From positions 1 to 64,000 of the forward strand of contig JASLFS010000074.1 of the NCBI GenBank assembly GCA_030150505.1: a DNA stretch of 64,000 bases, read 5' to 3'. A program made the translations under genes and the position numbers. Every line of letters starts with the position of its first letter. Position 1 is the first letter of the stretch. The notes under the pieces were generated by a model. That model was not told the origin of the DNA and did not search any database. It saw only the letters and a program-made list of their open reading frames with translations. Positions 45,280 through 53,850 of this stretch are shown one piece after another. This DNA is from Vitreoscilla sp. GTDB lineage: Bacteria; Pseudomonadota; Gammaproteobacteria; Burkholderiales; Neisseriaceae.

Positions 45280-45320
45280 TTGATTAATATCAATATAACT
45301 CATTGGCGAATTGTTATTCT
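45280..45320 (+). promoter_or_regulatory. FNR-type class II promoter of a putative small RNA
   Basis: TTGATTAATATCAA at 45280-45293 is a perfect FNR consensus. An extended -10 (TGT TATTCT, 45312-45320) follows, placing the start near 45328 and the FNR centre (45286.5) at -41.5, the ideal class II distance. No protein gene follows. Confidence 0.55.
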
Positions 45321-45327
45321 TAGTGCT

Positions 45328-45382
45328 CTATAAGTATGTACTCTTTTTATGGCCATAAATTATTTTTATGGCCAATTTTTTA
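45328..45382 (+). ncRNA. Candidate FNR-controlled small RNA
   Basis: From the predicted start at about 45328 the transcript would reach a terminator with 9-bp stem GGCCATAAA/TTTATGGCC (45351-45359 and 45365-45373), loop TTATT, then a T run to 45381. Length would be about 55 nt, short for a small RNA; read-through to the next hairpin at 45449 would give about 120 nt. Neisseria has an FNR-induced small RNA (AniS) with the same kind of control, but sequence identity cannot be judged. Hfq is encoded in this window. Confidence 0.4.
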
Positions 45383-45413
45383 TTCATCAAACCTGGGCTT
45401 ATTAATATAAAAT

Positions 45414-45534
45414 AAAAGGCTGTTAATTTCGGATAATTAACAGCCTTTTGCTTTGAACCTTAATGTGAATATTGCTTTTTTTGTTTAGCTAATATTAGCG
45501 GTAAATTATTTATCTTAAAATTGTGGAAAACCAC
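45414..45534 (-). ncRNA. Candidate small RNA on the minus strand
   Basis: A -10 box TATAAT (45544-45539) predicts a start at 45532-45534. The about 120-nt RNA begins with a hairpin TGTGG-TTTT-CCACA, continues with the palindrome GCTAATATTAGC, and ends in a perfect 15-bp hairpin (45414-45428 with 45435-45449) followed by TTTTATTTT. No reading frame is seen. The -35 match is poor. Confidence 0.4.
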
Positions 45535-45799
45535 AGTTATTATAACTTTTCATGATTTAACGATAAATGCTAATTGGATTTTGTTGTCAAATTTTTAGCC
45601 TTTTTCTATTGATAATGAGTAAAAACATGAGCTTGAATTGATGGATTTGCAAAAAATAATTGAAGATATTGAATACGTACCTTACTGTGGTTATTTAAAA
45701 CAAATCTTTTAAGATATGTTAATAAAAATAGCCATTTCAAATTGTTCATCATATACTATATAGATAATAAAGTTTTTATTGGTGGATTTGGGGAAGCTG

Positions 45800-45961
45800 A
45801 TGCAAAAAAAAAGAATAGATATGCGGGTTATTATTCTTGTGTTATTGCTTGGATTAATGGGGATTTTAGGTATATTGTATTACTTTGATATCTATAAAAA
45901 GAAAACAGTAAGATCATTCATGCCCATCGAATACAACTACCAATTAGTATCACATTCTTAA
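45800..45961 (+). CDS. 53-residue single-pass membrane protein
   Basis: Begins MQKKRIDMRV, then a hydrophobic helix (about 10-29, IILVLLLGLMGILGILYYF) and a polar tail (KKKTVRSFMPIEYNYQLVSH). GGGGA lies 5 bases before ATG 45800. A terminator follows within 75 bases. Family not recognised. Small size keeps the call tentative, but ribosome site plus terminator are good signs. Confidence 0.55.
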   Translation: MQKKRIDMRVIILVLLLGLMGILGILYYFDIYKKKTVRSFMPIEYNYQLVSHS

Positions 45962-46000
45962 ATAGATTCATTTTTATCAAGCGAATAATCGTGGTTATAT

Positions 46001-46037
46001 AAATAACACATTCATGCATTTAAATGTGTTATTTTTT
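46001..46037 (+). terminator. Terminator of the 53-residue membrane protein gene
   Basis: 12-bp arms AAATAACACATT/AATGTGTTATTT (46001-46012 and 46023-46034), loop of 10, T run. Confidence 0.85.
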
Positions 46038-46147
46038 ATTGTTAAATGCTAAAGAGATTTTCTTAGTTTGCAAATACAGCAATAATTTTTTAACTATTTT
46101 TTAGTCGGCGGTGAATTTATATTCAATTTCATTTTTAAAGTAGAATT

Positions 46148-46330
46148 TTAACTATTGAAAGCTTTCCAAAGGATGGCTTCAGTTAGTGCTGCTTTATAAG
46201 TCATAAATTGTCTTTGGCTAACAATTTTATCCTTATCTTCATTGAAGCAAATTAATTCAAATCGATCTTCAAGTGAAATAATAGAAAATCCATTGGACGT
46301 ATCAAGTTTTTTTATATCATATTTATTCAT
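46148..46330 (-). CDS. 60-residue protein of unknown function
   Basis: A small soluble protein (MNKYDIKKLDTSNGFSIISL..., ending ALTEAILWKAFNS) with an alpha/beta pattern and good ribosome site (AAGGAAAATC before ATG). I see no family. It lies alone in the gene-poor region before glnA. Confidence 0.5.
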   Translation of the reverse strand: MNKYDIKKLDTSNGFSIISLEDRFELICFNEDKDKIVSQRQFMTYKAALTEAILWKAFNS

Positions 46331-46566
46331 GATTTTCCTTACAAATCAATTGTTAACTATAACAGAGTAAAAGGAAAATGAGAAAAATAAATTAAGGTTT
46401 GGTGGTTTGAGGATTGTTTTAAAAAATTATAAACAGATAGTAATTGTTAAATAATATATATTTATATGATAAAACAAAAGCTTAGTTGGTTTTTTATAAG
46501 GCGATTAACGGGATTGAAGCCATTTTGTTTTTTACTTGAAGATTTCTGACTTAGAATATATTTAAC

Positions 46567-46613
46567 AAAAAAGATACCTGATGTTTTCAATGGGCTATGA
46601 AAACAGCAGGTAT
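46567..46613 (-). terminator. Terminator-like hairpin without an obvious gene
   Basis: On the minus strand ATACCTG pairs with CAGGTAT and TGTTTTCA-type inner arms pair again (46574-46580/46607-46613 and 46583-46589/46598-46604), separated by a 2x2 bulge, then six U. It implies a minus-strand transcript coming from 46614-46904, or a second terminator for glnA. Confidence 0.55.
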
Positions 46614-46904
46614 GAAAAATATTACAAACAATAAAGTTAGAAAAGAGAATGTTACTAAATAAAGACTTCATTCATTCAATTAAAGTCTTCTGCTTAGTCT
46701 GTTATTTCTTTAAAAAGTTCATTGCTAAAAATTCACGTATGGGAAGCGTATTTTGTTTGTGAATGATTTAATGTGTTTTACCAAAGAAATAAGAGTTATA
46801 TTTGGTGCATGGATGTTGCAGTAAGAAGAATTTGAATGCTGACAATATCAGCCAATTGGAATCAAATTTTGAAGAGATAATTGGGAAGTCATTTTAGTGT
46901 AAAG
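46614..46904. other. Gene-poor region beyond glnA
   Basis: No frame with a plausible start and ribosome site. On the plus strand short pieces in shifting frames (for example KRILFVNDLMCFTKEIRVIFGAWML) look protein-like but are interrupted by stops, so an old, decayed gene is possible. I cannot name it. Confidence 0.3.
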
Positions 46905-46990
46905 AAATAAAAAACCGTCCTGTAATGATTGGGTATATTGATGTGTGATGGAAAACACATAGTATTGCCAATGCTTATAGAACGGTTTTT
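46905..46990 (-). terminator. Structured terminator of glnA
   Basis: Outer stem AAAACCGT/ACGGTTTT (46911-46918 and 46982-46989) encloses 63 bases with nested pairs ATTGG/CCAAT and ATGTGT/ACACAT (46941-46946 with 46955-46960). On the minus strand a T run follows. It is larger than a normal terminator and may be a stable 3'-UTR element. Confidence 0.6.
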
Positions 46991-47015
46991 TTGTAACTAT
47001 ACTGGTTAAGTATCG

Positions 47016-48434
47016 TTATAGGCTGTAGTACATTTCGAATTCTAAAGGATGAGGAGCCATACGCATGCGTGTTACTTCTTCATATTTTAAAGTAATGTAG
47101 CTATCAACCCAGTCTTGGTTAAATACGCCACCACGAATTAAGAATTCATGATCTGCACGTAAAGCTTCCAAAGCTTCTTCTAGTGATGCACATACAGTCG
47201 GTACTAATTTATCTTCTTCTGGTGGTAAATCATATAAGTTTTTATCTGCAGCATCGCCAGGATGGATTTTATTTTGAATGCCATCTAGACCGGCCATTAA
47301 CAAAGCAGCGAAACACAAATATGGGTTAGCCATTGGGTCAGGGAAGCGGGCTTCAATACGACGACCTTTGCTGCTAGCAACATAAGGAATGCGAATAGAT
47401 GCTGAGCGGTTTTTTGCCGAATAAGCTAATTTAGTTGGTGCTTCAAAATGCGGCACTAAACGCTTGTATGAGTTAGTTGAAGGATTTGTAATGGCATTAA
47501 GTGCTTTGGCATGTTTAATGATGCCGCCAATGTAGTACAAAGCCATTTCAGATAGACCACCATAACCATCACCAGCAAATAGGTTTTGGTTATCTTTCCA
47601 GATTGATTGGTGAACGTGCATGCCTGAACCATTATCACCCATCAGTGGTTTTGGCATGAAAGTTGCTGTTTTGCCATAGTTGTGAGCAATATTATGAATA
47701 ATATATTTCATATCTTGCGTCCAATCGGCACGAGTTACCAATGTACTGAAGCGAGTACCAATTTCCATTTGACCAGCAGTTGCAACTTCATGATGGTGAA
47801 CTTCAACAGGGATGCCCATTTGCTCCATTTGCAGAACCATAGCTGAGCGCATGTCTTGACCTGAATCTACAGGAGGTACTGGGAAGTAACCACCTTTAAC
47901 CATTGGGCGGTGACCAGTGTTGCCGCCTTCAAAGTGTTTGCCGCTTGACCAAGCTGCTTCTTCAGCATTAATTTGGAAGCGAGTACCACCCATGCTAGTT
48001 TCAAATTCTACGCTATCGAAAACAAAGAACTCTGGTTCTGGTCCAAAAAATGCAGTATCACCAATGCCAGTTGATTTTAGATAGTTTTCTGCTCTTCTTG
48101 CAATTGAACGAGGGCAGCGTTCATAGCCTTGACCATTGGCTGGGTCAACTACGTCGCAAGTTAAAAATAATGTTGGCTCATCAAAGAACGGATCCATTTT
48201 TGCAGTTGTTGGATCTGCGATTAATAGCATATCTGATGCTTGAATGCCTTTCCAGCCACCCATTGATGAACCATCGAAAGCTTGTCCTTGTTCAAACCAC
48301 TCTTCAGGATCTTCTAATAACACATGCGCAGGAATAGTGACATGTTGTTGTTTACCTTTTGTATCAGTAAAACGAAGGTCAATGAATTTAACGCCAAATT
48401 CATCGATAATATCGACGACATTTTGCACGGACAT
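47016..48434 (-). CDS. glnA: Glutamine synthetase type I
   Basis: A 472-residue dodecameric enzyme that fixes ammonia into glutamine. The active-site signatures FDGSSMGGWKGI, KPLMGDNGSGMHVHQS and NRSASIRIPY are present, and Tyr401 in NLYDLPPEE is the adenylylation site of the GSI-beta type, which fits control through PII (glnB in this window) and GlnE. Strong ribosome site AAGGAG. A monocistronic unit. Confidence 0.96.
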   Translation of the reverse strand: MSVQNVVDIIDEFGVKFIDLRFTDTKGKQQHVTIPAHVLLEDPEEWFEQGQAFDGSSMGGWKGIQASDMLLIADPTTAKMDPFFDEPTLFLTCDVVDPANGQGYERCPRSIARRAENYLKSTGIGDTAFFGPEPEFFVFDSVEFETSMGGTRFQINAEEAAWSSGKHFEGGNTGHRPMVKGGYFPVPPVDSGQDMRSAMVLQMEQMGIPVEVHHHEVATAGQMEIGTRFSTLVTRADWTQDMKYIIHNIAHNYGKTATFMPKPLMGDNGSGMHVHQSIWKDNQNLFAGDGYGGLSEMALYYIGGIIKHAKALNAITNPSTNSYKRLVPHFEAPTKLAYSAKNRSASIRIPYVASSKGRRIEARFPDPMANPYLCFAALLMAGLDGIQNKIHPGDAADKNLYDLPPEEDKLVPTVCASLEEALEALRADHEFLIRGGVFNQDWVDSYITLKYEEVTRMRMAPHPLEFEMYYSL

Positions 48435-48647
48435 GAAAAAACTCCTTGAGTAGAGGTAACAAGAAATGAATAGTTAAGCCAGTTATTATGCCATATTTGC
48501 AGCATGAATAAAGAGTTTCAAAATAAAAAATTTCAAGAAAATTTGATTGTAATGATGACTTGTATGGTCTTTTATAGAAGAAGATATATAATTACCTTCT
48601 TATATCTATTTTGTTGTCTATATATCAGTTTGTTAAAAGGAAAAGCA

Positions 48648-49460
48648 ATGCGGTATGCCGTTTTTGGTCAACCTGTTTCACATAGCCGTTCACCGCAAAT
48701 TCATCAGTTATTTGCTAAAGAAGAGGGTGCTCAAATTATTTATAGTAAAGAAGCACCAGAAATACCTGATTTTGAAAAAGCCATTTTTGCATTTCAGCAA
48801 GCAGGTGGATTAGGTGCTAATGTAACAGTGCCTTTTAAAGAGCGAGCATATGAATTAGCACATGAGTTAACAGATAGAGCTCAGGCAGCTGGTGCTGTCA
48901 ATACCTTGATATTTAAAGAAAATGCTTTAGGTGAAGCAAGAATTGTTGGCGATAATACAGATGGAGCTGGGTTGGTATGGGATATTTCACAACGATTAAG
49001 TATTGATTTGTTGGACAAACGAATTTTGGTTATTGGTGCAGGTGGGGCGACCAAGGGCATTTTGTTGCCATTATTGGGTGAAAAACCCAAAGAGATTGTC
49101 ATTTGTAATCGTACCTTCTCAAAAGCACTAGCATTGGCTGAAAAGTTTGGTGTTGTTGCGAAAGAGATGACTGATTTGAAAACGGATTCTTTTGATGTGG
49201 TTATTAATGCTAGCTCAGCTGGATTAAGCCAAACTTTGCCAGATGTCCCGAGCCAGATTTTTAATCGTGCTTTGTTGGCTTATGATTTGGTATATGGGGA
49301 GCATGCCCAGAATTTTCTTTCTTGGGCTCAGGAAAATGGGGCAGATAAAGTAGCAGATGGTTTAGGAATGTTGGTTGGGCAAGCTGCGGAGTCTTATTTT
49401 CAATGGCGAGGCTTCCGTCCTCAGGTTTCGCCAGTTATTGCCGCACTTGCTGAAGGTTAA
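48648..49460 (+). CDS. aroE: Shikimate dehydrogenase
   Basis: A 270-residue NADP enzyme of the shikimate pathway. The substrate-binding start YAVFGQPVSHSRSP, the NVTVPFKE motif with its catalytic Lys, and the nucleotide loop GAGGATKG are clear. ATG 48648 has AAAAGGAAAA ahead and the family N-terminus; the frame is open further upstream but that part is not conserved. mtgA follows after 9 bases, as in many Proteobacteria. Confidence 0.95.
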   Translation: MRYAVFGQPVSHSRSPQIHQLFAKEEGAQIIYSKEAPEIPDFEKAIFAFQQAGGLGANVTVPFKERAYELAHELTDRAQAAGAVNTLIFKENALGEARIVGDNTDGAGLVWDISQRLSIDLLDKRILVIGAGGATKGILLPLLGEKPKEIVICNRTFSKALALAEKFGVVAKEMTDLKTDSFDVVINASSAGLSQTLPDVPSQIFNRALLAYDLVYGEHAQNFLSWAQENGADKVADGLGMLVGQAAESYFQWRGFRPQVSPVIAALAEG

Positions 49461-49469
49461 AGTCATATT

Positions 49470-50156
49470 ATGAAATGGTTGAAGTGGTTAGTGTTGATGC
49501 CAGTAATGGGCTTGGTTGTTTTTAATATTTATGCTTATGGTAGTATTTTGTTTTGGCGCTCTTTTGCGCCTGAATCGACTGCTTTTATGCGTGCCCGTAT
49601 GGATGAATTAGCTGTTTCTAAGCCAGAGGTTAATCTGGATTATCAGTGGGTGCCATATCATCAAATATCAAAGAATTTAAAGCAGGCCTTAATTGCATCT
49701 GAAGATGCCAATTTTGCTAATCATGATGGTTTTGACTGGAAGGGCATTCAGGCAGCCATGAAAAGGAACGAGCGTTCTGGCAAAGTGAGAGCTGGTGGGT
49801 CAACGATTAGTCAGCAATTGGCTAAGAATCTTTTTTTGTGGGAAAAGCGAAGTTATTTTCGTAAGGCAGAGGAAGCTGCCATTACTTTAATGATAGAAGG
49901 TACAACAGATAAAGATAGAATTTTTGAAATTTATTTAAATGTCATTGAGTGGGGTTATGGTATTTATGGGGCTGAAGCGGCGAGCCAAAATCTTTTCAAA
50001 AAATCAGCGAGTCATTTGAATCGGCAACAAGCTGCGCAGTTAGCATCAAGAGTGACCCGCCCTTTATATTATGTCGATCATCCCAATGATCGAGGCTTAA
50101 GACGTAAAACCAATATTATCTTACGGCGCATGGGAGCAGCTACTTTACCGGAGTAG
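49470..50156 (+). CDS. mtgA: Monofunctional peptidoglycan glycosyltransferase
   Basis: A 228-residue GT51 enzyme that polymerises lipid II glycan strands. One N-terminal membrane helix (about 5-28), then the catalytic Glu78 in ASEDANF, GGSTISQQLAKNLFL, and the RKAEEA and IEGTTDKDRIFEIYLN motifs. It overlaps the convergent hydrolase gene by 17 bases. Confidence 0.93.
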   Translation: MKWLKWLVLMPVMGLVVFNIYAYGSILFWRSFAPESTAFMRARMDELAVSKPEVNLDYQWVPYHQISKNLKQALIASEDANFANHDGFDWKGIQAAMKRNERSGKVRAGGSTISQQLAKNLFLWEKRSYFRKAEEAAITLMIEGTTDKDRIFEIYLNVIEWGYGIYGAEAASQNLFKKSASHLNRQQAAQLASRVTRPLYYVDHPNDRGLRRKTNIILRRMGAATLPE

Positions 50157-50772
50157 TTTTTTTAAATTTGCCATGATTTAGAAAATGTAAGCTTTGCTGC
50201 ATTGTTGATAAATCATGGCGCATTCCATTGTGGTGGATAGGAAGAATAATATGGTCAGTTGCATTTTGAACAATGGTTTCGCTGACCAATACCAAGCCAT
50301 CATGTGGTTGATTCGGTAGGATGAAGTAACCAATTTCATTTTTTTTATTGCCAGCTAAAGAACCTAATTCACAAGTGTTTTCCCATTGTGGAACATTGCC
50401 ATTTAAAGCTGAGGAAAAGCTTTTACCCATTAGCCAAGGCATGTATTGTTGAGCCCATGCTGCGACAAAACTTCCTTGGTGTGGTGTTCCTAAAGTCACA
50501 ACCCGACCTGTAAATCTTTCTGGGCGCAATGATGCATATTGTCGAATAATCAACCCACCCATGCTATGACCAACAAAATCAATATGTGCTTTGGTTGGAA
50601 TGGTTTGTACAATTTGCTCTAGGCGTTGCATATGATGATGCATTTCATCATGTAAGGTTGCATACTGCAGCAAATGAACTTGATAACCATTGTTTTGATA
50701 ATATGCATTTAGTTGGCGCATAAACCAAGGGGAATGAAAAAGTCCATGGATAAGAATTAAGTGTTTAGACAT
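50140..50772 (-). CDS. Alpha/beta hydrolase, PGAP1/lipase-like
   Basis: A 210-residue serine hydrolase. LILIHGLFHSPW gives the oxyanion loop (HG), GHSMGG holds the nucleophile serine (about residue 69), and the GTPHQGS block is typical of lipases of the PGAP1/EstA-like group. No signal peptide. Substrate unknown. It is 16 bases behind the ABC ATPase gene and may be read from the same transcript. Confidence 0.8.
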   Translation of the reverse strand: MSKHLILIHGLFHSPWFMRQLNAYYQNNGYQVHLLQYATLHDEMHHHMQRLEQIVQTIPTKAHIDFVGHSMGGLIIRQYASLRPERFTGRVVTLGTPHQGSFVAAWAQQYMPWLMGKSFSSALNGNVPQWENTCELGSLAGNKKNEIGYFILPNQPHDGLVLVSETIVQNATDHIILPIHHNGMRHDLSTMQQSLHFLNHGKFKKTTPVK

Positions 50773-50788
50773 TGTTTCTCCTAACTCT

Positions 50789-51541
50789 TTATAAAGGGCT
50801 CAATGTAGGGGCATAGATAATTTGTTTAAGATGATTGGTATATTGAGAAAAAGGGCAATCAAATAAAGCTGTTAAATTTTCTATATTAAGAACATCTTTT
50901 TTTAAGCCATTTTTTAAAATGCTATTGTTTTTTAACATAATAATATGATTAGCGAAATGAGTGCATAGATTCAAATCATGGCTTAATAATAAGATTCCCC
51001 AGTGATATTCGGTTTGTAATTGTTTTAATTTTGAAAAAACCTGATAGCTTTTGTTTAAATCTAAAGCTGAGCTGGGTTCATCTAATAATAAATATTGTGA
51101 GAAGCCTGTATTTTGATAGGCTATTAATTGCAAAACTGTCTTACAAAGCATGACTAATTGAGCTTGCCCGCCAGAAAGTTTCTCACATGGCTGATGCCAT
51201 AAGTGTTCTAATTCAAAAAGAGTAATAATTTTATCAAGATGCGGTTTGGCTTGAGGAGGGGATAATTCTGTTAGTAAGGTTTGAACCCTAAAATAAGGTG
51301 GCAACTGGTAATGTTGGGGTAATACAGCCCTAATTCTCGCCAATTCTTTATGGTTTGGGTAATTCCTATTTTGATAGAAGCATTGACCCTGATTTGGGGC
51401 TAACTCACCAGCAATCACTTGAAGTAAAGATGATTTTCCTGCCCCATTTGGACCAATCACGAAAGTAAAATCATCTTGAAGTAACTCGAAATTAATGTGA
51501 TTTAAGCGGGAAGTAACCGAAATATCCGTTAAGTGTATCAT
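50789..51541 (-). CDS. ABC transporter ATP-binding protein, FecCD/BtuCD type
   Basis: A 250-residue ATPase. Walker A GPNGAGKSS at about 31-39, signature LSGGQAQLV, Walker B YLLLDEPSSALD, and the switch histidine in LLLSHDLN. With the adjacent permease it forms a BtuCD-like importer for vitamin B12 or an iron chelate. It overlaps the permease stop by one base (TAATG). Confidence 0.88.
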   Translation of the reverse strand: MIHLTDISVTSRLNHINFELLQDDFTFVIGPNGAGKSSLLQVIAGELAPNQGQCFYQNRNYPNHKELARIRAVLPQHYQLPPYFRVQTLLTELSPPQAKPHLDKIITLFELEHLWHQPCEKLSGGQAQLVMLCKTVLQLIAYQNTGFSQYLLLDEPSSALDLNKSYQVFSKLKQLQTEYHWGILLLSHDLNLCTHFANHIIMLKNNSILKNGLKKDVLNIENLTALFDCPFSQYTNHLKQIIYAPTLSPL

Positions 51542-52479
51542 TATTGTGTTCTTTCTTTACGCAGCAGCCATAAAAAGAAAGGAACACCTAATAAACTGGT
51601 AATGATTCCGATAGGTAGCTCAATGGGATATAGCCAGTTTTGACTAATGTCATCAGCAAGTAAACATAAGCAAGCACCCACCAAGGGTGAAAATATTAAT
51701 AAAGTTCGATTATTGCCACCAACAATTAAACGGGCGATATGTGGCGCCATGAGTGCTATAAAGGCAATGCTGCCAGTTTGTGAAACGATTAAAGCACATG
51801 CGGTTGCAACAATAAGCAATAAACTTAAAAAATAAGGTTTAACAGCGTAACCTGCGTAATAAGCATGATTTTCGCCCAGTAGTAATTGATTTAAAAAACG
51901 AGCGGAAGGTAGCAAAATTAACCAAGTAACAATGAGTAATATAACGAAAAAAATAGCTTGTTGTAAGCTTAAATGGCCTAAGTTTCCCATGAGCCAAAAA
52001 GTTGTATTTCTAAGGTTATCGTTATTGCTTTGAGTGAGTAATAAGCTCAATAAGCTTCCACATAAAGCATTTATCGCCACGCCAGCTAGAATTAATTGAT
52101 TACTAGATTGACGATGTGCGAGCATGCTAACAAGGATTAAGGCAGCCAATGCCAGAATGATGGCTAGAAGCTGTACAAAAAAAATCGATAGTCCTAAATA
52201 AAAACCGAGTGAAGCGCCTAGTGCAGCTCCACCTGAGACACCAATAAGACTGGGTTCTGCCAAGGGGTTTCTAAATAAACTTTGCATGGTAAGGCCACAT
52301 AGAGCTAAAAGGGCGCCAACTGCTAAAGCAGAGATGGTTCTAGGAAGACGAATGTCTAAAAGCAGTTGGTATTCAAAAGAATCTACTAATGCTGCTTGAA
52401 TCTGAAGAGTATGAAAAAGCACCGCAATCATGGTTAGCAATAAGAATGTTATCCAGATTGTGGTGCGTTTTGTAATCAT
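51541..52479 (-). CDS. ABC transporter permease, FecCD/BtuC family
   Basis: A 312-residue membrane protein with about nine or ten helices. DIRLPRTISALAVGALLALCGLTMQSLFRNPLAEPSL... begins with the family signature (R-x-PR and NPLA), and GSIAFIALMAPHIAR is the coupling region. No periplasmic binding protein gene is adjacent, so substrate (B12 or a siderophore) is open. It overlaps dapB by 4 bases. Confidence 0.88.
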   Translation of the reverse strand: MITKRTTIWITFLLLTMIAVLFHTLQIQAALVDSFEYQLLLDIRLPRTISALAVGALLALCGLTMQSLFRNPLAEPSLIGVSGGAALGASLGFYLGLSIFFVQLLAIILALAALILVSMLAHRQSSNQLILAGVAINALCGSLLSLLLTQSNNDNLRNTTFWLMGNLGHLSLQQAIFFVILLIVTWLILLPSARFLNQLLLGENHAYYAGYAVKPYFLSLLLIVATACALIVSQTGSIAFIALMAPHIARLIVGGNNRTLLIFSPLVGACLCLLADDISQNWLYPIELPIGIITSLLGVPFFLWLLRKERTQ

Positions 52480-53303
52480 GAGCGAAGTAATTTATTTAAA
52501 CCTAATACATCTTGCATGTCATATAAAGCATGAGGTTGGTTTTCTAACCACGTTGCAGCACGTACAGCCCCAGCAGCAAATGTCATACGACTAGATGCTT
52601 TGTGTGTGATTTCAACACGCTCACCTTCAGTGGCAAACATAGCAGTATGTTCACCAACGATATCGCCAGCACGAACTGTTGCAAAACCAATAGTATTTGC
52701 ATCTCTTTCGCCAGTTTGACCTTCACGACCATAAACAGCACATTCTTTTAAGTCGCGATCTAAAGCATTTGCAATAACTTCACCCATTCTTAAAGCGGTA
52801 CCAGATGGCGCATCTACTTTGTGACGGTGATGTGCTTCTAGTATTTCAATATCATAACCTTCATTTAAAACACGAGAAGTTAAATCTAACAAGGCGAATG
52901 TTAAATTAACACCAATACTAAAGTTAGCTGCAAAAACAATACCAATTTTCTTGGCTGCTTCTGCAATAATATTTTTGCCTTCTTCATCAAATCCTGTTGT
53001 GCCAATAATCATATTAATACCATGTTCTGCACAATATTGAATATTAGGAATGGTTACACTAGGATGAGTGAAGTCAATTAAAACATCGGCGTTTTCTAAT
53101 GCTTCAGCAATGTTGCTGGTAATGATAACACCTGTTTTTTGACCAATTGTAAAACCTGCATCTAATCCAATAGCATCAGAATCACAGTGATCTATGGCAC
53201 CAATTAATTGGCAATTTTCTTGTTGTAGCACAGCTTGAATTAATGTGCGTCCCATTCGGCCATTAGCGCCAGTAATGGCTATTTTTAATGCTTTAGACAT
53301 CAA
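52476..53303 (-). CDS. dapB: 4-hydroxy-tetrahydrodipicolinate reductase
   Basis: A 275-residue enzyme of the lysine/diaminopimelate pathway. GANGRMGRTL (about 14-23) is the nucleotide loop, and EAHHRHKVDAPSGTAL holds the catalytic histidine and lysine. It follows bamE by 8 bases, an order shared with Neisseria, and is coupled by ATGA to a transporter permease, which is unusual. Confidence 0.96.
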   Translation of the reverse strand: MMSKALKIAITGANGRMGRTLIQAVLQQENCQLIGAIDHCDSDAIGLDAGFTIGQKTGVIITSNIAEALENADVLIDFTHPSVTIPNIQYCAEHGINMIIGTTGFDEEGKNIIAEAAKKIGIVFAANFSIGVNLTFALLDLTSRVLNEGYDIEILEAHHRHKVDAPSGTALRMGEVIANALDRDLKECAVYGREGQTGERDANTIGFATVRAGDIVGEHTAMFATEGERVEITHKASSRMTFAAGAVRAATWLENQPHALYDMQDVLGLNKLLRS

Positions 53304-53311
53304 TTTGTTTC

Positions 53312-53671
53312 CTAGTATTTATTAACCAATGCTTCTGTTTCTTCTTCAGGTGGAACTGAACCAGTGATATTGACAACCACATCATTTTCAAAGAAAACAG
53401 TTAAGTTTTTACTTTCTTTCATGATGCCATTCTTGGTAACAGCAAAAGCATAATCCCATCGGTCAGCATGAAAAGGATCTTGTAATGCAGGCGTTCCCAG
53501 TAGGTTTTGTACCTGTGTCTTGGTAAGTCCAGGTTGAAGCTGCGCAAGCGCCTCATGATTAATTTGGTTACCTTGCTGAATGGTTAATTTATAAGAAGGA
53601 AAGTTTGATACGCGCTCTACAGAACAAGCTGATAATATACCGCATAGAGTTAACAGTAGTACTTTTTTCAC
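53312..53671 (-). CDS. bamE: Outer membrane protein assembly factor BamE
   Basis: A 119-residue lipoprotein of the BAM complex. The lipobox LSAC has Cys16; QLQPGLTKTQVQNLLGTP with DPFHADRWDYAF is the BamE fold's signature. First gene of the bamE-dapB-permease-ATPase-hydrolase run. Confidence 0.93.
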   Translation of the reverse strand: MKKVLLLTLCGILSACSVERVSNFPSYKLTIQQGNQINHEALAQLQPGLTKTQVQNLLGTPALQDPFHADRWDYAFAVTKNGIMKESKNLTVFFENDVVVNITGSVPPEEETEALVNKY

Positions 53672-53825
53672 AAGTTCGCCTTTGTTGATAATTATAAAAT
53701 CCTGTTGGATTGGTTGTTAGCGTAATTCAGTATTTTCAGGAATATTCGTTATCTTAATATAAATTAGAAAATAAATATAACCGACTGAAGTTATTATAGC
53801 GACTATTTCATCATGAGGGAATTGG

Positions 53826-53850
53826 CATACTTGAGAAGTATGGTTTTTTT
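53826..53850 (+). terminator. Orphan plus-strand terminator upstream of bamE
   Basis: Stem CATACTT/AAGTATG (53826-53832 and 53836-53842), loop GAG, then GTTTTTTT. The 53672-53825 stretch before it has no gene, so a short plus-strand RNA is possible. The rest of 53672-54067 is AT-rich with nothing else seen. Confidence 0.45.

Noticed and set aside
46462..46671. Minus-strand frame of 69 codons
   Set aside because: It crosses the terminator hairpin at 46567-46613 and no ribosome site is seen.
45087..47015. Insertion sequence or prophage remnant in the gene-poor gap
   Set aside because: I found no transposase motif, terminal repeats or integrase; the hairpins are explained as terminators.
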